DNA from: Lachnospiraceae bacterium
GTDB taxonomy: Bacteria > Bacillota > Clostridia > Lachnospirales > Lachnospiraceae
Length of the DNA: 10,237 bases
Reading direction: 5' to 3'
NCBI GenBank assembly: GCA_017391545.1
Contig: JAFOYD010000156.1
Location: 1 to 10,237, forward strand
Shown: positions 1 to 6,051 of the stretch, in pieces
Numbering within the stretch: position 1 is the first letter of the stretch
Layout: each line of letters begins with the position of its first letter
Position numbers and translations under genes: made by a program
The notes under the pieces: generated by a model
What the model saw: only the letters and a program-made list of their open reading frames with translations
Database searches by the model: none
What the model was told of the DNA's origin: nothing

Positions 1-147
1 GATACCAGACTTCATGTGGCTACAACAACGATCGACAAGCTGAAAGATTATGTATTTAATACACCTTCTGATCCGCTTCGTTCTGTTAAGTGCGTGGAGC
101 AGAGATGTGACTTTATCAAAAAGAATTTGGAATATATGAACAAGTAA
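1..147 (+). CDS. C-terminal end of a GH130 subfamily 1 phosphorylase, probably 4-O-beta-D-mannosyl-D-glucose phosphorylase (5' partial)
   Basis: The window opens inside a reading frame whose last 48 codons are visible, ending in TAA at 145-147. The tail begins DTRLHVATTTIDKL, continues with a DYVFNTPSDPLRS segment and ends FIKKNLEYMNK. From memory of the family, an LHVATTT..KL.DYV.NTP stretch followed by a helix ending in KN is characteristic of the C-terminus of GH130 subfamily 1 enzymes. These phosphorolyse beta-1,4-mannosyl-glucose to mannose 1-phosphate and glucose in the cytosol. The genes that follow, including a complete GH130 of the other subfamily, support this. The catalytic part lies outside the window, so the call rests on the tail and the context. 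A gap of 24 bases separates it from the next gene, consistent with one operon. Confidence 0.65.
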   Translation, partial: DTRLHVATTTIDKLKDYVFNTPSDPLRSVKCVEQRCDFIKKNLEYMNK

Positions 148-171
148 AAAGTAAAAGGGTGGAGGCAGACA

Positions 172-1329
172 ATGAATGCAGACAAAAATTGTCAGACGTA
201 TGGAATTGACTTAAAAAAGGGCGTGCTGAATAAGGGAAACCTTAGTCGTATTGAGAGAGTGATGAAAAAGGCGATGGCAGGTGAGGATATCACCGTAGGT
301 TTTTTAGGCGGTTCCATCACGCAGGGCTGTCTGTCCTCCACACCTGAAACGTGTTATGCATATCTGGTGTATCAGTGGTGGTGCAAAAAGTTTCCAATGT
401 CACAGATTACCTATGTGAATGCCGGCATTGGCGGTACAAGCTCACAGTTTGGCGTGGCAAGGGCAGATGATGATTTATTATCAAAGAATATTGATTTTAC
501 AATTGTCGAGTTCAGTGTGAACGACAAGGATACGGCACATTTCCTTGAAACCTACGAGGGACTGATCCGAAAGATTTATGGCTATCCGACGAGTCCTGCG
601 ATATTGATTGTCAACAGTGTGTACTATAATGATGGTTATAATGCACAGGAGCAGCATGTGAAGGTCGGCAAGGCATATGGCATCCCCTGCGTTGCTATGA
701 AGCCAACGCTATATGCGAAGGTTCTGGACGGTACTTTTACAAGCCGCGACATTACAGAGGATGATCTGCATCCGAATGATCTGGGGCACAGCCTGATGGC
801 AGAGGTGATTTGTGATTTCCTGGAGGATGTCTATGCGTCTCTGGGACAGGCTTCTGATGATGAGGCTAAATTAGAAAATGTGACACCTGTGTCAGAAAAT
901 GCATATGAGAATTCAGTGCGATACAGAAATACGAACTGTCAGGATGTCCTGACTTCCAATGATGGTTTTACAGCAGATGACAGACCGCAGAATGATATCC
1001 GCGAGATCTTCAGGCTTGGGTGGACTGCTGACAAAAAAGGCGCGCATATCGGGTTCGATATCGAAGGAACCTGTATCGGCGTACAGTACCGTCAGTCAGT
1101 GGCACAGCCGACCTGCATCGCAAGAGCTGTGATTGACGGTGATCTTGATAACGCAAAAATCCTCGATGGCAATTTCGAGGAGACATGGGGCGACAATCTG
1201 GCGCTTGATACGATTGCGGAGCATTTGCCCTATGGTAAGCATCATATAGAAATCGAGCTGATCGAGACACATGAGGATGACAAGGTTCCATTTTATCTGG
1301 TGTCTGTAATCGGTTCAGGAAAAAATTAG
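172..1329 (+). CDS. CE17-type SGNH acetylesterase acting on acetylated manno-oligosaccharides
   Basis: Predicted cytosolic carbohydrate O-acetylesterase of 385 residues. The SGNH blocks are visible: GGSIT with nucleophile Ser48, NAGIGGTS around 83-90, SVND with Asn117, and DDLHPND with Asp197 and His200. The catalytic domain ends near residue 222. The remaining 160 residues or so are beta-rich and fit the CBM35-like C-terminal domain of the described Roseburia CE17 mannan esterase, which removes 2-O-acetyl groups from mannose. There is no signal peptide, so the substrate would be imported oligosaccharides. The start at 172 is supported by GGAGG at 161-165, six bases upstream. The stop codon overlaps the ribosome binding site of the following GH130 gene (12-base gap), which suggests translational coupling. 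The SGNH fold is certain. The CE17 assignment rests on the GGSIT variant, the two-domain length and the locus; a generic SGNH/GDSL hydrolase is the fallback. Confidence 0.8.
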   Translation: MNADKNCQTYGIDLKKGVLNKGNLSRIERVMKKAMAGEDITVGFLGGSITQGCLSSTPETCYAYLVYQWWCKKFPMSQITYVNAGIGGTSSQFGVARADDDLLSKNIDFTIVEFSVNDKDTAHFLETYEGLIRKIYGYPTSPAILIVNSVYYNDGYNAQEQHVKVGKAYGIPCVAMKPTLYAKVLDGTFTSRDITEDDLHPNDLGHSLMAEVICDFLEDVYASLGQASDDEAKLENVTPVSENAYENSVRYRNTNCQDVLTSNDGFTADDRPQNDIREIFRLGWTADKKGAHIGFDIEGTCIGVQYRQSVAQPTCIARAVIDGDLDNAKILDGNFEETWGDNLALDTIAEHLPYGKHHIEIELIETHEDDKVPFYLVSVIGSGKN

Positions 1330-1341
1330 GAGGATTTAATC

Positions 1342-2376
1342 ATGAGCAAAGTAAAAATTTTTAGCCCTGCAGTACCAAACATGCCTTGGCAGGACAGATC
1401 AGAAGGAAAGACAACAGGTTGTGCAGATGCACCGATCTGGAGATACAATGAGAACCCGATTATCGGCAGAAATCCTGTAAAGGGTGTTGCCAGAATCTTT
1501 AACAGTGCCGTCATTCCTTACGAGGGAGCATTCATCGGTGTATTCCGCGGCGAGCAGACAAACGGTATTCCTTACATTTATCTTGGACGCAGCCAGGATG
1601 CGATCCACTGGGATTTCGAATCCAATAAGATTGATTTCGTAGATGAGGAAGGCAAGCCATTTATGCCTGTATACGCTTACGATCCACGTCTTGTTAAAGT
1701 AGAAGATACCTATTACATCATCTGGTGTCAGGATTTCTACGGCGCAGCAATCGGTATGGCAAAGACAACTGATTTCAAGACCTTTACACGTATCGAGAAT
1801 CCGTTCCTTCCATTCAACAGAAATGCAGTATTGTTCCCTAGAAAGATTAATGGCAACTTCATGATGCTGAGCCGTCCTTCTGACTCAGGTCATACACCGT
1901 TTGGTGACATCTTTGTCAGTGAGAGTCCTGACATGCTTTACTGGGGCAAGCACAGACATGTAATGGGTAAAGGAAACGAATGGTGGGAGTCCCTTAAGAT
2001 TGGTGGCGGAGCAGCTCCGATCGAGACAAGTGAGGGATGGTTATTATTCTACCATGGCGTATCAGGAACCTGTAACGGATATGTTTACTCGATTGGTGGA
2101 GCAATTCTTGACATTGACAATCCTTCTATCGTTAAGTACCGCTGCGAGAACTTCCTGTTAACTCCGGAAGAGTGGTATGAGGAGAGAGGATTTGTTCCAA
2201 ACGTATGCTTCCCATGTGCGACAATACACGATTCCGAGACGGGAAGAATCGCAATCTACTATGGTGCAGCTGACAGTTATGTTGGTCTTGCATTTACAGA
2301 GGTTGACGAGATCGTTGATTATATCAAGAACAACAGCAAACTTAGCGAGTCCGACAAGGAAATCGGCAGAAGATAA
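1342..2376 (+). CDS. GH130 subfamily 2 beta-1,4-mannooligosaccharide phosphorylase
   Basis: Predicted cytosolic phosphorylase of 344 residues. It would remove terminal mannose from beta-1,4-mannooligosaccharides with inorganic phosphate, giving mannose 1-phosphate. The five-bladed propeller signatures of GH130 are present: NPII near 38-41, GVARIFNSAV at 48-57, a YDPR motif at 113-116 whose Asp114 is the expected proton donor, RNAVLFPRK at 160-168, LKIGGGAAP at 218-226 and FYHG at 236-239, the basic residues being candidate phosphate ligands. The length is close to subfamily 2 enzymes and shorter than subfamily 1, which the partial gene upstream appears to represent. The start is fixed by AGGAGG at 1328-1333, eight bases upstream. 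Its codon use is unusually biased for this operon: 2 of 14 leucines are CTG, whereas neighbouring genes use CTG freely, suggesting high expression. A hairpin follows the gene. Exact chain-length preference cannot be read from the sequence. Confidence 0.88.
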   Translation: MSKVKIFSPAVPNMPWQDRSEGKTTGCADAPIWRYNENPIIGRNPVKGVARIFNSAVIPYEGAFIGVFRGEQTNGIPYIYLGRSQDAIHWDFESNKIDFVDEEGKPFMPVYAYDPRLVKVEDTYYIIWCQDFYGAAIGMAKTTDFKTFTRIENPFLPFNRNAVLFPRKINGNFMMLSRPSDSGHTPFGDIFVSESPDMLYWGKHRHVMGKGNEWWESLKIGGGAAPIETSEGWLLFYHGVSGTCNGYVYSIGGAILDIDNPSIVKYRCENFLLTPEEWYEERGFVPNVCFPCATIHDSETGRIAIYYGAADSYVGLAFTEVDEIVDYIKNNSKLSESDKEIGRR

Positions 2377-2386
2377 TGTGAAAAAT

Positions 2387-2425
2387 TTGGGGGGCAGAGT
2401 ATCAGTGTACATCTGCCCCTTTCTT
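2387..2425 (+). terminator. Terminator-like hairpin inside the operon (attenuator or processing element)
   Basis: In the 72-base gap between the GH130 and CE2 genes, GGGGCAGA (2391-2398) pairs perfectly with TCTGCCCC (2412-2419). The stem can be extended inward by GTA/TAC with one bulged A, leaving a six-base loop. A short pyrimidine run, TTTCTT, follows at 2420-2425. The T run is weak for a full terminator and the downstream gene has its own ribosome binding site, so partial termination or a 3' stabilizing stem for the upstream mRNA is more likely than an operon end. Confidence 0.6.
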
Positions 2426-2448
2426 AATATTATGGAGGTTATAGGGAT

Positions 2449-3561
2449 ATGTTGAGGAAGGTTGCATTAAAGGACATATCAGAACTGAAGGTTCATGGCA
2501 GGACAACGGATTGCCTTGAGCCGTTGACGCTTTTCTGGACAGCAAGCGGATTTGAGTGCAATGTTTCAGGAACGGAACTCTGGGTGGAAGTAGAAGTGAC
2601 TTATGACACCTTTGAGCCTTGGTTCAGCTATACGGTAAACGGTGACTGGGTAGGCAGACAGATGCTGCTCAAGGGAAGATACTGGGTACCGCTTTTTCGC
2701 GGAATGAGTGCTGATCAGATGAAAAATGTACGTTTTTATAAAGATCTGCAGGCAATGAGCGATGACGGCAATTCGTATATTCAGATCCATGCACTGCGAC
2801 TGGATGGCGAATTCTATCCGGTGAAAGAAAAGAAGCTAAAGCTTGAGTTTATCGGTGACAGTATCACTTCCGGAGAGGGACTGTTCGGCGCAAAGGAGGA
2901 GGAGGACTGGATTCCCATGTTTTTCTCTTCCCTGAAGGACTATGCGTATCTGACTGCCAAAAAGCTTGACGCAGAGTACCGGATCTTTTCGCAGAGTGGA
3001 TGGGGTGTGTACAGTGGATGGGACAATAATAAAAACCACGCCATCCCACCACATTACAGACAGATATGCAGTCTGATGGAAAGTGACCAAAATGAGCGGC
3101 TTGGCGGGAACAGGGCACATGATTTTGCGTCGTGGCAGCCGGACTATGTTATTGTCAACCTTGGAACAAATGATGCAGGATCTTTTGATCAGCCGGAGTG
3201 GGTAGATGAACAGACTGGTGAACGCCATAAAATGCGCCAGAATGTTGATGGCTCCTTGAATAAGGAGGACGTTGCCGCATTTCAGAATGCAGTGAAGGGT
3301 TTTGTTGGTCTGATCCGTGAATGTAACCCGAAAGCACATATTATATGGTGTTACGGCATGCTTGGGTTAAAGCTTCAGCTGTACATCTGTGAGGCGATTG
3401 CGGAGTATGTGGAGGAGACGGGCGATTACAGGGTTTCCTACCTGCAGCTTACGGATACGGATGACAGTAATGTCGGTTCGAGACAGCATCCGGGCGCTCT
3501 GTGCCACAAACAGGCAGCAGAGACATTGACCAAATATATCTTAACGCTTGGTGATAATTAA
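2449..3561 (+). CDS. CE2-type acetylesterase (jelly-roll plus SGNH domains)
   Basis: Predicted cytosolic carbohydrate O-acetylesterase of 370 residues. The first 125 residues or so are beta-rich (for example ELWVEVEVTYD and PWFSYTVNGDW) and fit the N-terminal jelly-roll domain of family CE2. The SGNH domain follows: FIGDSITSGEG with nucleophile Ser138, a QSGWG segment with Gly186, NLGTNDAG with Asn241, and SRQHPG with catalytic His347. CE2 enzymes deacetylate sugars at positions such as O-6, O-3 and O-4, and in Roseburia a CE2 enzyme works with the CE17 esterase on mannan. There is no signal peptide, consistent with intracellular action. The start at 2449 has GGAGG at 2434-2438 and a second purine run, AGGG, at 2443-2446. 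The stop lies 25 bases before the next gene. Family placement rests on the two-domain order and the RQHPG block; positional specificity is inferred from the locus. Confidence 0.85.
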   Translation: MLRKVALKDISELKVHGRTTDCLEPLTLFWTASGFECNVSGTELWVEVEVTYDTFEPWFSYTVNGDWVGRQMLLKGRYWVPLFRGMSADQMKNVRFYKDLQAMSDDGNSYIQIHALRLDGEFYPVKEKKLKLEFIGDSITSGEGLFGAKEEEDWIPMFFSSLKDYAYLTAKKLDAEYRIFSQSGWGVYSGWDNNKNHAIPPHYRQICSLMESDQNERLGGNRAHDFASWQPDYVIVNLGTNDAGSFDQPEWVDEQTGERHKMRQNVDGSLNKEDVAAFQNAVKGFVGLIRECNPKAHIIWCYGMLGLKLQLYICEAIAEYVEETGDYRVSYLQLTDTDDSNVGSRQHPGALCHKQAAETLTKYILTLGDN

Positions 3562-3586
3562 TCATGTGGAAAGGATAGAGTGAGAC

Positions 3587-5902
3587 ATGTTTAGAGACGA
3601 TTTTGTATGGGGCGTGGCAAGCAGCGCCTATCAGATTGAAGGACGCGACAGGAATGATGGTGCAGGCAAATGTATCTGGGATACCTTTGCAGAGGAAGGC
3701 AGGGTATGGAGCAACCAGAATGCAGACGTGGCGTGTGACCACATTCACAGATATAAAGAAGATATTGCCATGATGCGTCTGCTTGGCGTGAAGGCATACC
3801 GCTTTTCCTTAAGCTGGGCACGTATTATGCCGGAGGGTACAGGAACGGTCAATGAAAAGGCGATCGAACTGTACCGCGATATGATTTGCTGTATGAAGGA
3901 GAACGGAATTGAGCCGTACATCACAATGTACCACTGGGAGCTCCCACAGGCGCTTCAGGACAAGGGTGGCTGGCTCAACGAGGAGATCATTGAGTGGTTC
4001 GGTGAGTATGCAAAGGTCGTTGCCGAGAACTTCAGTGATTTGTCGAAGTATATCATTACCCTGAATGAGCCGCAGTGCTTTGTCGGACTGGGACACTTAA
4101 GTGGTGTCCATGCACCGGGGTTAAAGCTGTCACCTGAGAAGGTATTTCAGATTGCCCACAATGCACTCAGGGCACATGGAAACGCGGTAAAGCAGCTTCG
4201 CAAATATGCAAAACAGCCGATACAGATTGGCTTTGCACCGACCTGCGGCGTGGCATATCCATATACTGATGATCCAAAAGATATCGAGGCTGCAAAGAGC
4301 ATTTATTTTGGTTTTGACCAGCCGATCGAGAACTGGACATGGAATGTGTCGTGGTTTGCCGATCCGGTATTTTTAGGACATTACCCTGAGGAGGGACTTT
4401 TAAAGTTCAAGGACTATCTGCCCGAAATCACGCAGGAGGATATGGAACTGATTCATCAGCCGATTGATTTCATGGGACAGAATATCTATAATGGTTATTA
4501 TATCAGAATGGGTGCAGACGGAAAGCCGGAGTATGTGGACAGACCGGCAGGATTTTCAAAGACAGCGGCAAACTGGCCGGTGACGCCGGAGTGCTTATAC
4601 TGGGGTGTGAAATTCCTGTATGAGCGCTATCAGATGCCGATCTATATTACGGAAAACGGAATGTCATGTCATGACGAGGTGTCGCCGGACGGCTGCGTAC
4701 ATGACAGCAACAGAATCGACTTCCTTGACAGATACCTCTCACAGCTTCAGCGGGCATGTGATGAGGGCGTCGATGTCAGAGGGTATTTCCTGTGGACCTT
4801 CCTCGACAATTTCGAGTGGGATAAGGGCTACAATGAGCGCTTTGGTCTGGTGTATGTTGATTTTACGACACAGAAGCGCATTGCAAAGGATTCTGCATAT
4901 TGGTATCAAAAAGTGATGGAGACAAATGGAGGAATATTGACGATGAATAAAGAAAATGCAAACAAGGAAATTTTGTACATGAATCCAGTATTCAAGCAGA
5001 TGATCTGGGGCGGAAACAAGCTTGGAACGAAGTGGGGCTATGAGATTCCGGGAGACAATACCGGTGAGTGCTGGGCAGTAAGCGCACATCCAAACGGAGA
5101 CTGCACTGTCAAGGAAGGTACTTATGCCGGAAAGACATTGAGCCAGTTGTGGACAGAAGCGCCGGAACTGTTCGGAAATGTGGATAACGACAGATTTCCG
5201 CTGTTGATCAAGATCATTGATGCAAACGATGACCTGAGCATTCAGGTACATCCGGATGATACCTATGCAGGAAAAAATGAGAATGGTTCACTCGGAAAGA
5301 CGGAGTGCTGGTATATTCTTGATGCGCCGGAGGGAGCGACACTTGTTATCGGTCACAATGCGAAGGACAAGGCAGAGCTTGAGGATATGATCAAAAATGG
5401 CAGATGGAGCGAGTTTTTGCGTGAGGTTCCGGTAAAGAAGGGCGATTTCATCCAGATTGATCCGGGTACTGTCCATGCGATCAAGGGCGGTATCGAAATC
5501 CTTGAGACACAGCAGAATTCCGATATCACTTACCGTGTATATGATTATGGACGTCTCCAGAATGGCAAGCCACGTGAGCTTCACATTGACAAGAGTGTTG
5601 ACGTTATCACAGTGCCGGCAAAGTCTGTGGAGGATAGCGTTATCAGCGTAAAGGAAGGCGCTAAAAATGAGATGAACCGCCTGATTTCCTGTGATTACTA
5701 TCAGGTATGGAAGCTTGATGTGGATGGAAGCATGGAAGTCTCACAGGATTACCCGTTCCTGATCATGAGCGTGGTCGAAGGTGACGGACTGATCAATGGA
5801 CAGCTCATCAAAAAGGGCGACCATTTCATCCTGCCTTATGGATTTGGGAAAGCCAATATCCAGGGCAAGCTGCAGATGATTGCTTCCAGTGTGGTAAAAT
5901 AA
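3587..5902 (+). CDS. GH1 beta-glucosidase fused to type I mannose-6-phosphate isomerase
   Basis: One uninterrupted 771-codon frame encodes two complete enzymes. Residues 1 to about 450 are GH1: DFVWGVASSAYQIEG near the N-terminus, YHWELP with His116, the TLNEPQ motif with acid/base Glu161, YITENG with nucleophile Glu356, and LDNFEW with Glu410 and Trp411, which point to an unphosphorylated glycoside rather than a 6-phospho-glycoside. It would trim beta-linked glucose from gluco(manno)oligosaccharides. From Met453 on, 319 residues form a full ManA-type isomerase, with metal ligands Gln553 and His555 (QVHP), Glu573 (ECWYI) and His630 (PGTVHAI), plus a YRVYDYGR active-site segment. It interconverts mannose 6-phosphate and fructose 6-phosphate. 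The GH1 part reaches its usual C-terminus (YWYQKVMETNGG) just before Met453, with almost no linker. A start codon and ribosome binding site remain at the junction, so this may be a recent stop-codon loss. Translation begins at 3587 behind a modest AAGGA. No signal peptide. Confidence 0.88.
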   Translation: MFRDDFVWGVASSAYQIEGRDRNDGAGKCIWDTFAEEGRVWSNQNADVACDHIHRYKEDIAMMRLLGVKAYRFSLSWARIMPEGTGTVNEKAIELYRDMICCMKENGIEPYITMYHWELPQALQDKGGWLNEEIIEWFGEYAKVVAENFSDLSKYIITLNEPQCFVGLGHLSGVHAPGLKLSPEKVFQIAHNALRAHGNAVKQLRKYAKQPIQIGFAPTCGVAYPYTDDPKDIEAAKSIYFGFDQPIENWTWNVSWFADPVFLGHYPEEGLLKFKDYLPEITQEDMELIHQPIDFMGQNIYNGYYIRMGADGKPEYVDRPAGFSKTAANWPVTPECLYWGVKFLYERYQMPIYITENGMSCHDEVSPDGCVHDSNRIDFLDRYLSQLQRACDEGVDVRGYFLWTFLDNFEWDKGYNERFGLVYVDFTTQKRIAKDSAYWYQKVMETNGGILTMNKENANKEILYMNPVFKQMIWGGNKLGTKWGYEIPGDNTGECWAVSAHPNGDCTVKEGTYAGKTLSQLWTEAPELFGNVDNDRFPLLIKIIDANDDLSIQVHPDDTYAGKNENGSLGKTECWYILDAPEGATLVIGHNAKDKAELEDMIKNGRWSEFLREVPVKKGDFIQIDPGTVHAIKGGIEILETQQNSDITYRVYDYGRLQNGKPRELHIDKSVDVITVPAKSVEDSVISVKEGAKNEMNRLISCDYYQVWKLDVDGSMEVSQDYPFLIMSVVEGDGLINGQLIKKGDHFILPYGFGKANIQGKLQMIASSVVK
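4928..4945 (+). promoter_or_regulatory. Internal ribosome binding site and ATG at the GH1/isomerase junction
   Basis: GGAGG at 4928-4932 lies ten bases before an in-frame ATG at 4943-4945, codon 453 of the fused gene. This is exactly where an independent isomerase gene would start. It would allow a separate 319-residue isomerase to be made alongside the fusion. The site is visible; its use is an inference. Confidence 0.6.
4943..5902 (+). other. manA: Mannose-6-phosphate isomerase module, possible separately translated product
   Basis: This is the isomerase part of the fused frame, listed separately because it is full length alone: 319 residues, close to the Bacillus-type ManA at about 315. 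It starts at a Met with its own ribosome binding site and contains the QVHP, ECWYI and PGTVHAI metal-site segments. In the pathway it takes mannose 6-phosphate, made from phosphorylase-derived mannose 1-phosphate by a mutase not seen here, to fructose 6-phosphate. Confidence 0.75.
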
Positions 5903-5910
5903 CAGCTTTT

Positions 5911-5931
5911 CTTCATCCGTTCTTCATCGGT
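5911..5931. repeat. Tandem near-identical 10-mer, 11-base period
   Basis: CTTCATCCGT at 5911-5920 is followed after one base by CTTCATCGGT at 5922-5931, differing at one position. The period of about one DNA helical turn is typical of direct-repeat protein-binding sites. It lies just after the isomerase stop and upstream of the chemoreceptor gene. Function unknown. Confidence 0.4.
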
Positions 5932-5965
5932 AATACTGAATTACTATAATAAAAACAGAAAAAAA

Positions 5966-6005
5966 TAAAAAACATGGTGAACATTCTGAAAATATATAGT
6001 ATAAT
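5966..6005 (+). promoter_or_regulatory. Candidate promoter(s) for the chemoreceptor gene
   Basis: Two weak candidates overlap. A perfect TATAAT at 6000-6005 could be a sigma-A -10 box, but the -35 region 17 bases upstream (GTGAAC at 5977-5982) matches poorly. Alternatively TAAA at 5966-5969 and TCTGAAAA at 5985-5992 are spaced like the motility sigma factor (SigD/FliA) consensus, matching the -10 box at 5 of 8 positions. A second TATAAT occurs at 5945-5950 without a recognisable -35. No terminator is visible between the isomerase stop and this region, so read-through from the mannan operon is also possible. Confidence 0.3.
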
Positions 6006-6051
6006 AACACATATATACTGAAAATATACTATGCGAAAGGAATGTGAATGG

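Noticed and set aside
2836..3339. A 167-codon minus-strand open frame inside the CE2 esterase gene
   Set aside because: It overlaps a gene with clear catalytic motifs, has no ribosome binding site I can see, and its translation resembles no family.
4739..5251. A 170-codon minus-strand open frame across the GH1/isomerase junction
   Set aside because: Antisense shadow of two well-supported enzyme domains, with no recognisable protein features.
5930..5944. GTAAT/ATTAC stem after the isomerase stop as a terminator of the mannan operon
   Set aside because: Only five weak pairs and no T run after it.
6031..6051. Upstream in-frame ATG at 6031 as the chemoreceptor start
   Set aside because: It lacks a ribosome binding site and the purine run at 6036-6041 fits the ATG at 6052; the extra seven residues add nothing recognisable.
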